7,237 bases of DNA from SURF-21 sp964592775 (GCA_964592775.1 CAZQFX010000144.1:1-7237), one strand, 5' to 3'; positions 1-6,737 are shown, counted from the stretch's first letter. Notes: a model not told the origin generated them from the sequence alone. Numbers and translations are program-made.

Positions 1-1
1 C

Positions 2-130
2 CGCTACAAGCCCGGCGAGAACGTCGGCTTGGGCAAGGACGACACCCTGTACGCGCGCATCGCCGGACGCGTCCAGTGGCGCGACCGCGGCCGCATGGGC
101 AAGTTTGTGAGCGTAGTCGCCGAGAGCTGA
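2..130 (+). CDS. rpmA: 50S ribosomal protein L27, C-terminal part (5' end outside window)
   Basis: This is the last 42 residues of ribosomal protein L27, a large-subunit protein near the peptidyl-transferase centre. The frame opens at base 2 and reads RYKPGENVGLGKDDTLYARI, matching the conserved L27 stretch (H/Y-PGxNVGxGKDDTLfA). It then has a basic tail (GRVQWRDRGRMGKFVSV) and ends in TGA at 128-130. The start and the N-terminal half lie upstream of the window. L27 is about 85 residues in most bacteria, so roughly half is present. Having obgE next is the usual rplU-rpmA-obgE order. All six Arg codons here are CGN. The family assignment is secure from the motif. Confidence 0.95.
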   Translation, partial: RYKPGENVGLGKDDTLYARIAGRVQWRDRGRMGKFVSVVAES

Positions 131-158
131 CCGCTCGAGCGACGAAGGGTATTACCTC

Positions 159-196
159 CGGGCCGCCTGGGTTGTTTCCAGCGGCCCGTTTTCTTT
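159..196 (+). terminator. Rho-independent terminator (or attenuator) between rpmA and obgE
   Basis: The arms CGGGCCGCCTGG (159-170) and CCAGCGGCCCG (178-188) pair as an 11-bp, very GC-rich stem with one bulged C. The loop is the 7-nt GTTGTTT (171-177), and TTTTCTTT (189-196) follows at once. This is the standard shape of an intrinsic terminator. The U-tract ends 6 nt before the obgE ATG, so obgE must be expressed by readthrough or from a promoter not visible here. Partial termination that sets the L27:Obg ratio is an inference. Confidence 0.75.
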
Positions 197-202
197 GCGC
201 GC

Positions 203-1486
203 ATGTTTGTCGACGAAGTCATCATCAGCGTCAAGGCGGGCGACGGGGGCAACGGCTGCATGGCCTTCCGGCGGGAGAAGTTCGTCCCGCGCGGCGGACC
301 GAGCGGCGGCGACGGAGGCCGCGGCGGCGACGTCACGCTGGTGGCCAGCCCGCACCACAATACCCTGCTGCACTTCCGCTTCAACCCCGAACACAAAGCG
401 GAACGCGGGCGTCACGGGGAGGGCAGCAACCGCAGTGGCCGCGCCGGCGCCTCCATCGAATTGCCCGTCCCGGTGGGCACCATCGCCTGGGACGCCGGCA
501 GCGGCCGGCAGTTGCACGATTTCACCGTCCCCGGCGAGCGCTTCACCATCGCCCACGGCGGGCGCGGCGGGCGCGGCAACCAGCACTTTGCCACCTCCAC
601 CCACCAGGCGCCCACGCGCCACGAGCCCGGCAAGCCCGGCGACGAACTGCGCGTGCGGCTGGAGCTGAAACTACTCGCTGACGCCGGGCTGGTGGGCTTC
701 CCCAACGCCGGCAAGTCGACCTTCATCAGCCGCATCTCGGCGGCGCGGCCAAAGGTTGCCTACTACCCCTTCACCACCCTCGAGCCCGTGCTTGGCGTGG
801 TGCGGGCGGACGAGGAGAGGAGCTTCGTGGTCTCCGACCTGCCGGGGCTCATCGAGGGAGCGCACGCGGGAAAGGGATTGGGGCTGAGGTTCCTGCGGCA
901 CGTGGAGAGGACCGTGGTCCTGCTGCACATGCTGGACGTTTCGGCGGCCGCCGAGGCCCGGCCCGCCCGTGCGCTGGAGGTGGTGCTGAAGGAGCTGGCT
1001 TCCTACAGCACCCGCCTGCTTGACAGGCCGTGCCTGGTGGCGGGCAACAAGCTGGACGCCGCCGATCCGGAAAGGCTGCGGGAAGCCCGCGAGGCGAGTG
1101 AGTCGCGGGGATGGGAGTTCTTCCCCATTTCGGCGGTGAGCGGGGAAGGAGTACCGGCGCTGGTCTGGCGCCTGGCGGAGATGGTGGAAGGTGCCCACCG
1201 GAAAGAAGGCCCGGAGACCCCGGACGAACGCACTGTCTATACCTACGACCCGCGGCAAGAACTCGGTTTCAGGGTGGTCCGGGAGGAGGAAGGCTTCTAC
1301 GTCCTCGGAGAGCGCGTGGAGGGACTGGTCCACCGTCTGGACCTGGGCAATCCCCAGGCGCTGGCCTACGTGCAGGGCTGCCTGAAGAAGATGGGGGTCG
1401 AGGAAGAGCTGCTGAGGCACGGCGCCCTGGAGGGCGACACGGTGGTCATCGGCGACTACGTCTTCGACTTCCTGCCCGAGACGTAG
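203..1486 (+). CDS. obgE: Obg-family GTPase ObgE/CgtA
   Basis: A 427-residue Obg GTPase acting in late 50S assembly and in growth or stress control. Three domains are visible. Residues 1-160 form the Gly-rich Obg domain (GDGGNGC, GGPSGGDGGRGGD, GGRGGRGN). The G domain has the P-loop GFPNAGKS at 165-172, switch region YPFTTLEP, DLPG from D212 followed by IEGAH, NKLD at 282-285 and SAVSG from S310. About 356-425 is the C-terminal OCT domain (FRVV...GDYVFDFLPE), typical of Gram-positive Obg proteins and absent from E. coli ObgE. The ATG at 203 is fixed by the family's conserved MFVDE start, although no Shine-Dalgarno sequence precedes it. Arg codon use changes within the gene: no AGG up to about 815, then 7 of 23. 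All GTPase motifs are intact. Confidence 0.97.
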   Translation: MFVDEVIISVKAGDGGNGCMAFRREKFVPRGGPSGGDGGRGGDVTLVASPHHNTLLHFRFNPEHKAERGRHGEGSNRSGRAGASIELPVPVGTIAWDAGSGRQLHDFTVPGERFTIAHGGRGGRGNQHFATSTHQAPTRHEPGKPGDELRVRLELKLLADAGLVGFPNAGKSTFISRISAARPKVAYYPFTTLEPVLGVVRADEERSFVVSDLPGLIEGAHAGKGLGLRFLRHVERTVVLLHMLDVSAAAEARPARALEVVLKELASYSTRLLDRPCLVAGNKLDAADPERLREAREASESRGWEFFPISAVSGEGVPALVWRLAEMVEGAHRKEGPETPDERTVYTYDPRQELGFRVVREEEGFYVLGERVEGLVHRLDLGNPQALAYVQGCLKKMGVEEELLRHGALEGDTVVIGDYVFDFLPET

Positions 1487-1600
1487 GGAAGGGGTCGTCG
1501 CAACGGGCTCATCGCATATGGGATAAAATTATGGCCAGGAAGGAAGGTTATTCTCCGCAAAGCGTGGGTGGCGAGAATGAAGATTTATTTTGGCGGGATC

Positions 1601-1686
1601 GGGTCAGACCTTGAATACATGACTCTGAAGAAACAGCAGATCACATGGAAAATAATATGCAGAGGAAAAGATCAAAGGCCCGACCC
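1601..1686. repeat. AT-rich island with imperfect inverted-repeat ends, possible small MITE remnant
   Basis: The 273-nt obgE-proB gap (1487-1759) is conspicuously AT-richer than its surroundings, especially about 1520-1680. Within it, GGGTCAGACCTTGA (1601-1614) faces TCAAAGGCCCGACCC (1672-1686). The reverse complement of the second is GGGTCGGGCCTTTGA, which matches the first except for two substitutions and one extra T. The 86-bp unit has no clear target-site duplication and no convincing coding capacity. A remnant of a non-autonomous element or an intergenic repeat is the likeliest reading. A regulatory RNA leader for proB is possible. Nothing else in the gap is supported apart from a weak TAAAAT (1524-1529) without a good -35 box. 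Confidence 0.4.
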
Positions 1687-1759
1687 CCAGAGCTCCACAG
1701 CCACCCACGCTTATGCGGAAGAACCGAAAAAGGGTGCGTAGGATAGGAGCGGCAAGGGC

Positions 1760-2896
1760 GTGAGCGGGAAAAGGCGGGACATAAAGGCCGGGCGCGTGGT
1801 CGTAAAGGTGGGCACCTATACCTTGAGCGACAGGGCGGGACGCCTGGACCGCGCCCATATGGAGGACATGGTGGAGCAGCTCGCCTCCCTGCGCGAGGGC
1901 GGCCGCGAGGTCATCCTCGTCTCCTCGGGCGCCATCGCCGCGGGGGTCGAGCTGCTCGGGCTGCCCGAGCGCCCGCTTGACATCCCCTCCCTCCAGGCCG
2001 CCTCTTCCGTGGGGCAGGGGCTGCTACTGAACCTCTATGCCGGGTTCTTCGCCGCGCGCGGCATCCTGGTGGGGCAGGTGCTCTTCACGCAGTACGATTT
2101 CGCGCACCGCCAGCAGTACCTCAACGCCCGCAACACCTTCCGCCGCCTGCTGGAGCAGGGCGTCGTCCCGCTGGTGAACGAGAACGACACCGTCGCCGTG
2201 GAGGAGATACGATTCGGAGACAACGACCGCCTGGCGGCGCTGGTGGCCGTGCTCACCGAGGCCGACCTCCTGATCATGCTCTCGGACATCAAGGGCCTCT
2301 ACACCGCCGATCCCAAGAGGGACCGCGGGGCCGTCCTCATCCGCGAGGTGGAGAGGATAACCCCGGAGATGGTGAGGTCGGCGGGCAAGGCGATGGAGGA
2401 ACACTCCACCGGGGGCATGACGGCGAAGCTGGAGGCGGCGAGCATCGCCACCGCCTCCGGTATCGGCGTGGTAGTGGCGCCGGGACGGGAACGCGGCGTG
2501 GTGCCCGCCGTCATGGAAGGCAGGGCGGTCGGCACCTATTTCCATCCCGGGAAGAAGAAGCTGCGCGGCCAGAAGCACTGGATCGCCTTCGGCACGCGCC
2601 CGCGGGGCACCATCGTGATCGACGGCGGTGCGCGCGAGGCCATCCTGCACGGCGGGAAGAGCCTGCTCCCGGCGGGCGTGGTGGAGTGCAGGGGGAACTT
2701 CGACAGCGGTGACGCCGTCGAGGTCGTGGACGAGAGCGGGAGGAAGATCGCGCGCGGGCTCAGCGGCCTTTCGGCGGTGGAGCTGGACGAGGTGAAGGGG
2801 CTGCGCACCGACGAAGCGGCGCGGCGCCTGGGGGAGGAGCGGTGCGACGAGGTCATCCACCGCGACTACCTGGTCGTCTTAGAGAGGGAGGAATGA
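1760..2896 (+). CDS. proB: Glutamate 5-kinase (gamma-glutamyl kinase)
   Basis: Phosphorylates L-glutamate with ATP to gamma-glutamyl phosphate, the committed step of proline synthesis, in the cytoplasm. The 378-residue protein has an amino-acid-kinase domain with VVKVGT (13-19, K16), VSSGAIAAG (54-62), NENDTV from N140 and FGDNDRL around D154-D156. A C-terminal PUA domain starts near G283 (GTIVID...GDAVEVVD), as in the E. coli enzyme of 367 residues. The start is GTG at 1760, preceded by AGGAG (1745-1749) at a 10-nt spacing. It follows the AT-rich gap, so it may begin its own transcript, but no strong promoter was found. proA lies 101 nt downstream, giving the usual proBA pair. The PUA domain and intact kinase motifs predict an active, probably proline-sensitive enzyme; feedback control is family knowledge. 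Confidence 0.96.
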   Translation: MSGKRRDIKAGRVVVKVGTYTLSDRAGRLDRAHMEDMVEQLASLREGGREVILVSSGAIAAGVELLGLPERPLDIPSLQAASSVGQGLLLNLYAGFFAARGILVGQVLFTQYDFAHRQQYLNARNTFRRLLEQGVVPLVNENDTVAVEEIRFGDNDRLAALVAVLTEADLLIMLSDIKGLYTADPKRDRGAVLIREVERITPEMVRSAGKAMEEHSTGGMTAKLEAASIATASGIGVVVAPGRERGVVPAVMEGRAVGTYFHPGKKKLRGQKHWIAFGTRPRGTIVIDGGAREAILHGGKSLLPAGVVECRGNFDSGDAVEVVDESGRKIARGLSGLSAVELDEVKGLRTDEAARRLGEERCDEVIHRDYLVVLEREE

Positions 2897-2997
2897 GGCC
2901 CCAGGCGGGGATACCGCCGCCGCCACGCCGGGCCCATCACCTGAGGGCGAGGCAGGAAATCCCGGGCGGCGCATATAAGAATTAGGCGGAGGAGAAG

Positions 2998-4245
2998 ATG
3001 AGCGTAGTCGAAGAGCTGGGGAAGCGGGCCGCACGGGCCGCGCGGGCGCTCGCCGTGACCGCCGCGGAGGCCAAGAACGGTGCCCTGGAGGAGATGGCGC
3101 AGGCCCTCATCTCGAACGCGGAACGGATACTGGCCGCCAACGCGGAGGACCGCGAAGCGAGGCGCAGGAGCGGCATGAGCGAGGCGCTCATGGACCGCCT
3201 CACCCTGAGCGAGAAGAGGGTGGGGGAGATGGCGCGCGGGCTGCGCGAAGTGGCCGCCCTCGCCGACCCGGTGGGCGAGATCGTGGCGGGGTGGAGGCTG
3301 GCCAACGGCCTGGAGATCCACAAGGTGCGCGTGCCCCTGGGCGTGGTGGGGATCATCTACGAGGCGCGTCCCAACGTGACCGTCGATGCCGCCGGCCTGT
3401 GCGTCAAGTCCGGCAACGCCGTCATCCTGCGAGGCAGCTCCTCGGCCATCAACTCCAACCGCGTCCTCGCCGAGATCATCTCGCGCGCGGGCGAGGCGGC
3501 GGGGCTGCCCGGGGGCTGCATCCAACTCGTCCCCCTCAGCGACCGCGAATCGGCGAAGGAACTCATGCGCCTGCGCGGTTACGTGGACGTGCTCATCCCG
3601 CGGGGCGGCGCGGGGCTCATCCGCACCGTGGTGGAGGAGAGCACGGTGCCGGTGATCGAGACCGGGGTCGGCAACTGCCACACCTATATAGACGCTTCGG
3701 CCGACCTGGACATGGCGGAGAGGATCGTCATCAACGCCAAGACCCAGCGCCCCGGGGTATGCAACGCCATGGAGACTATGCTGGTGCACGAGACGGTGGC
3801 GGCGGATTTCCTGCCGAGGGCGGCCGCGGCGCTGACGGAGCGGGGGGTGGCCCTGCGCGGCTGCGAGCGCACGAGGATATATCTGCCGGACATCGCGGCG
3901 GCCACCGAGGACGACTGGTACGAGGAGTACCTGGACCTCGTCCTGGCGGTGAAGGTGGTCTCCTCGCTGGACGGTGCCATCGAGCACATCAACACCTACG
4001 GCTCCAGGCACTCCGAGGCCATCATCACCTCGGACCTGGAGGCGGCGCGCCGTTTCACCTCGCGGGTGGATTCGGCCGACGTCTACGTCAACGCCTCCAC
4101 GCGCTTCACCGACGGCGGACAATTCGGGCTGGGGGCGGAGATCGGCATCTCGACCCAGAAGCTCCACGCCCGCGGCCCCATGAGCCTGCGCGAGCTGACC
4201 TCCACCAAGTTCATCATCTACGGAGACGGGCAGGTGAGATCCTGA
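2998..4245 (+). CDS. proA: Glutamate-5-semialdehyde dehydrogenase (gamma-glutamyl phosphate reductase)
   Basis: Reduces gamma-glutamyl phosphate with NADPH to glutamate-5-semialdehyde, the step after ProB. The semialdehyde cyclises and is then reduced by ProC, which is not in this window. The 415 residues match the usual length of about 417. Visible family motifs are YEARPNVTVDAAG from Y121, a KSGNAVILRG cofactor-binding stretch, LIPRGG from L199, and the catalytic-cysteine segment KTQRPGVCNAMET with C255. The C-terminal part reads TRFTDGGQFGLGAEIGIS, also typical of ProA. The ATG at 2998 is preceded by a strong purine-rich AGGCGGAGGAG (2984-2994). The unstable ProB phosphate product is thought to be passed within a ProB-ProA complex, which fits the adjacent genes. 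The stop at 4243-4245 is 1 nt from the nadD start. Confidence 0.97.
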   Translation: MSVVEELGKRAARAARALAVTAAEAKNGALEEMAQALISNAERILAANAEDREARRRSGMSEALMDRLTLSEKRVGEMARGLREVAALADPVGEIVAGWRLANGLEIHKVRVPLGVVGIIYEARPNVTVDAAGLCVKSGNAVILRGSSSAINSNRVLAEIISRAGEAAGLPGGCIQLVPLSDRESAKELMRLRGYVDVLIPRGGAGLIRTVVEESTVPVIETGVGNCHTYIDASADLDMAERIVINAKTQRPGVCNAMETMLVHETVAADFLPRAAAALTERGVALRGCERTRIYLPDIAAATEDDWYEEYLDLVLAVKVVSSLDGAIEHINTYGSRHSEAIITSDLEAARRFTSRVDSADVYVNASTRFTDGGQFGLGAEIGISTQKLHARGPMSLRELTSTKFIIYGDGQVRS

Positions 4246-4246
4246 G

Positions 4247-4876
4247 ATGGGAAAACTATGGATCAAGCGCATCGGGGTGATGGGAGGGACCTTCGATCCC
4301 ATCCATAACGGCCACCTGGTGACGGCGGAGGAAGCCTGGAAGCAGTTCCGGCTCGACCAGGTGCTCTTCATGCCCAGCGGCAAGCCGCCCCACAAGGAGG
4401 AGCGTGAGAGCTTGGATCCAGAGAGCCGCTATCTCATGGCCGTGATCGCCACCGCAGATAACCCGCATTTCCAGGTCTCGCGCATGGAGGTAGACCGCGG
4501 CGGATCCTCCTACACCATCGACACGGTACGGGAGCTGCACCGCGTATACGGCAGGAACACCCAGGTGTTCTTCATCACCGGCGCCGACGCCATCCTGGAG
4601 ATCCTCACCTGGAAGGAACCGGAAAAGGTGCTGCGGGAGGCGGTCTTCATCGCCGCCACCAGGCCCGGCTACGACCTGGGGCGGCTCGAGGAATCCCTCC
4701 CCGAGGAGGAGAGGGCGAAGCACGCCACCGACCCGCGCGTGCTGGTGATGGAGATGCCCGCCCTGGCCATATCCTCGACGGACATCAGGAGGCGGGTGAA
4801 GGAAGGGCGGCCGGTGACCTACCTGGTCCCCAAGGGCGTCTGCGAGTTCATCGAGAAGAGCGGGTTCTATCGTTGA
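4247..4876 (+). CDS. nadD: Nicotinate-nucleotide adenylyltransferase
   Basis: Joins nicotinate mononucleotide and ATP to give deamido-NAD, the penultimate step of NAD synthesis. The 209-residue protein shows the nucleotidyltransferase signature GGTFDPIHNGH (13-23, with the H-x-G-H motif at 20-23) and the C-terminal ISSTDIR motif at about 175-181 that contacts ATP phosphates. The internal segment FMPSGKPPHKE is also typical. ATG 4247 was chosen because AGGTGAG (4232-4238) lies 8 nt upstream and the next Met (M12) would clip the first beta strand. It begins 1 nt after the proA stop, so translational coupling is likely. The Bacillus-type neighbour yqeK is absent; an LCP-like gene follows instead. 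Confidence 0.96.
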   Translation: MGKLWIKRIGVMGGTFDPIHNGHLVTAEEAWKQFRLDQVLFMPSGKPPHKEERESLDPESRYLMAVIATADNPHFQVSRMEVDRGGSSYTIDTVRELHRVYGRNTQVFFITGADAILEILTWKEPEKVLREAVFIAATRPGYDLGRLEESLPEEERAKHATDPRVLVMEMPALAISSTDIRRRVKEGRPVTYLVPKGVCEFIEKSGFYR

Positions 4877-6171
4877 GCGGGAAGAAGAAGACGGGTGACG
4901 GCAAAGGGGGCGGAGAACCCAAGACCGCCCCCGGGGAGAAGGAAAAGCTATCACGCCTGAGCAAGAGGCACCGCAAGGAGGCGCGCAAGAGGCGCCGGGC
5001 CGTCCTCGTCGTCGTGCTCGCGCTGGGAGCTGTGCTCGCGGTGGGAGCGCTCCTGAACATACCCTACATCAACGTGGCGCGGGAGGCCGGCGCCTGGATG
5101 GGTGAACGCTTCTCCGGCCCACGGGAGACCGAGGAGCTCGTCGCCGACTACGAGTATTTCACCGATCCTCAGAACGGGAAGAAATACCAGGGCGAGGTCT
5201 CCGTGCTCCTGGGCATCTACAAGGCCGAAGGGGAGACGGGCGACAAACGGACCATCCTCGGCCTGGCCCTGCTGACCTACGACACCGGCAACGGGGTGGG
5301 CGAGGTCTACCTCATCCCCGAGACATCGGTAGCCTATGATGCCGCGGGCCAGCAGACGGACCTCGGGCGGGCGCTGCAGGAAGAGGGCGGAGAGGACCTG
5401 CTGCGCTCCACGGTCGGCAACATGGCCGGGAGCGAGGTGGACTACCTGCTGCTGGCCGAGTTCTGGGAGGCGGTGCGTCTGGTGCAGAGCCTGGGGGCGC
5501 CCCCCGTGGTCCTGGCCGAAAAGACGGTGCTGGTGAACCCGCTCAACGGCGAGACCAACTACCTGGTGGCGGGGCAGGAGATAAGGGACGCCGACCGCCT
5601 GCTCTTCTACCTGCTGGCCACGGACCACCTCGAGATGTGGGGAGCTTTCGCCGCCCGGCTGGAGCGTGCGGGGGATTATCTTCCCCAGGCTTTCCACCTT
5701 TTGGGACAGGAAGGCCCGCAAGGCTTGCAGGAGGCGATCCTGCCGCTGGGTGAGGGCTTTAGGCTGGAACCGGGTACCGGTTCGCCCCAGGGGGACGGCG
5801 GCTACCTGGCGTCCATGCTGCGGTCATACGTGGAGCTGGACGAAGGGGAGCTCGCCTTCAAGTCGGTGCCCGCGGTGGAAGTGCTCAACGGCTGCGGCGT
5901 ACCGGACCTGGGGAAAAAGGTGGGGGACCGCCTCGCTTCGCTGGGGGTTCCGTTGGCCGGCACGGGCGGGAACGCCAAGGTCGTCGTGGATGGCGAGGAG
6001 TTGAACGATTTCTCCCACCAGGTGAGCACCATAATCTACCGCAGCCAGGACCCGCGGGTCGCCGCTTTCGCCGCTTACCTCGGCGTGCTGCTGTCCGTGG
6101 ACGACGTGAGGTCCGAGCCGGGCCCGGGCGCGGAGATAATCGTCATCGCCGGGAAAGACCTGGCGTCCTAG
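4873..6171 (+). CDS. Membrane-anchored LCP/LytR_C-like envelope protein with degenerate LCP domain
   Basis: A 432-residue protein. Residues 1-42 are very basic and Lys/Arg-rich, and 43-61 are one hydrophobic helix (AVLVVVLALGAVLAVGALL), predicting a type II topology with the bulk outside. About 105-260 resembles a LytR-CpsA-Psr fold in order (VLLGIY, LALLTYDTG, GEVYLIPETS, LLRSTVGNMAG, VDYLLLAEFWEAVRLVQSLGAPPV). However, the hallmark Arg-Asp after IP is replaced (LIPETS, E150) and no R-x-R motif follows, so transferase activity is doubtful. From V335 (VEVLNGCG) to about 430 is a LytR_C-type domain. LCP enzymes attach secondary polymers to peptidoglycan. The start is TTG 4873, overlapping the nadD TGA (TTGA), with no clear ribosome site, which suggests coupling. 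LytR_C is the firmer call; the LCP relation is inferred. Confidence 0.72.
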   Translation: MSGKKKTGDGKGGGEPKTAPGEKEKLSRLSKRHRKEARKRRRAVLVVVLALGAVLAVGALLNIPYINVAREAGAWMGERFSGPRETEELVADYEYFTDPQNGKKYQGEVSVLLGIYKAEGETGDKRTILGLALLTYDTGNGVGEVYLIPETSVAYDAAGQQTDLGRALQEEGGEDLLRSTVGNMAGSEVDYLLLAEFWEAVRLVQSLGAPPVVLAEKTVLVNPLNGETNYLVAGQEIRDADRLLFYLLATDHLEMWGAFAARLERAGDYLPQAFHLLGQEGPQGLQEAILPLGEGFRLEPGTGSPQGDGGYLASMLRSYVELDEGELAFKSVPAVEVLNGCGVPDLGKKVGDRLASLGVPLAGTGGNAKVVVDGEELNDFSHQVSTIIYRSQDPRVAAFAAYLGVLLSVDDVRSEPGPGAEIIVIAGKDLAS

Positions 6172-6207
6172 ACGGCGAAGCGATATCGGCCGAGCATCAC
6201 ACCGCTA

Positions 6208-6305
6208 CTAGAGCTCTATAAAGGCGAATGCGGCGGCAGTCGAATGCTAGGGTGCTCATGGATCGGAGTACTAGAGGGTACAGTGTGATAACCTAGAGTC
6301 TAGGG
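6208..6305. promoter_or_regulatory. Cluster of five CTAG(A/G)G motifs with two palindromes, upstream of rsfS
   Basis: CTAGAG occurs at 6208, 6271 and 6293, and CTAGGG at 6247 and 6300. Two sites lie in palindromes: TAGAGCTCTA (6209-6218, perfect) and CCTAGAGTCTAGG (6292-6304, perfect arms around one G). GTAC half-sites flank the middle motif (GTAC at 6268-6271 and 6278-6281). I found no CTAG in bases 1-6167, so this density is striking. Operator sites for a dimeric regulator are one reading and a degraded repeat is another. No convincing -35/-10 pair was found nearby. Confidence 0.4.
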
Positions 6306-6351
6306 GTGCCGCGCGAGCGGCCTCCGGTGCGAAATACGGGACTCAAACCCT

Positions 6352-6359
6352 GGAGGAGG
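6352..6359 (+). promoter_or_regulatory. Strong Shine-Dalgarno sequence bearing on the rsfS start
   Basis: GGAGGAGG is the best ribosome-binding sequence near rsfS, but no ATG, GTG or TTG lies in the rsfS frame at normal spacing. In-frame ATA at 6363 is well placed, while ATG 6384 is 24 nt away. A GTG at 6359 is in another frame and gives no RsfS sequence. Confidence 0.55.
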
Positions 6360-6383
6360 TGTATAGCTGCGGACAGCAGGGAG

Positions 6384-6737
6384 ATGGCCATAGCGGCGGC
6401 GCAGGCCGCTTCGAACAAGAAGGCCCACGATATACTGGTACTGGACATGCGGGACGTCTTCGTCCTCACCGACTACTTCGTCATCTGCAGCGGCAACACC
6501 GACCGGCAGGTGGGGAGCATCCGGGAAGCGGTGGAGGAGCGCCTGGCCGCGAAAGGGGTCAGGCCTGCGCGACGCGAGGGCGAGCATCACAAGCGGTGGG
6601 TGCTTCTGGACTACGTGGACATCGTGGCCCACATCTTCCGCCAGGAGGAGCGGCAGTACTACGAGATCGAGAGGTTGTGGAAGGACGCCCCCTGCGTGCA
6701 GTGGGAGGAGGAGGCGGACGAAGCCCTGCTCCGCTAG
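6384..6737 (+). CDS. rsfS: Ribosomal silencing factor RsfS (Iojap/YbeB family)
   Basis: Binds ribosomal protein L14 (uL14) and blocks subunit joining, lowering translation in starvation or stationary phase. Family hallmarks are DILVLDM, LTDYFVICSGNTDRQV, ARREGEHHKRWVLLDYVDIVAHIF and the C-terminal YYEIERLWKDAP. From ATG 6384 the protein is 117 residues, within the normal range of about 105-130. The start is uncertain. By comparison with remembered homologues, 5-8 residues of the first helix (upstream in frame: IAADSRE) would be lost with this ATG. Alternatives are ATA 6363, GTG 6327 and GTG 6306 (143 residues); only 6363 sits well behind GGAGGAGG. AGGGAG directly abuts ATG 6384. The function is secure; only the N-terminus is not. 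It lies 212 nt after the LCP-like gene, so it may have its own control. Confidence 0.93.
   Translation: MAIAAAQAASNKKAHDILVLDMRDVFVLTDYFVICSGNTDRQVGSIREAVEERLAAKGVRPARREGEHHKRWVLLDYVDIVAHIFRQEERQYYEIERLWKDAPCVQWEEEADEALLR

Noticed and set aside
1111..1614. Plus-strand 167-codon frame overlapping the 3' half of obgE
   Set aside because: Gly/Arg-rich shadow of the obgE codons in another frame. Its tail in the gap (from ATG 1531) is only 27 codons with no support.
1577..1741. 54-codon open frame beginning MKIYFGGIGS in the obgE-proB gap
   Set aside because: It runs across both inverted-repeat ends of the AT-rich island, lacks a good ribosome site and resembles no family I know. It is more likely incidental.
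2866..4395. Minus-strand 509-codon frame antisense to proA
   Set aside because: Long antisense frames arise readily in GC-rich genes. Its His/Arg/Asp-rich composition mirrors proA codons and no domain is visible.
6206..6276. Two TACTAGAG octamers identical to a common synthetic-assembly scar
   Set aside because: No engineered parts are nearby and the octamers belong to a wider CTAGRG cluster, so a natural motif or coincidence is more likely.
6268..6281. GTACTAG resembling half of the E. coli trp operator
   Set aside because: TrpR is largely confined to a few Gram-negative groups, the second half-site is missing and there is no trp gene nearby.
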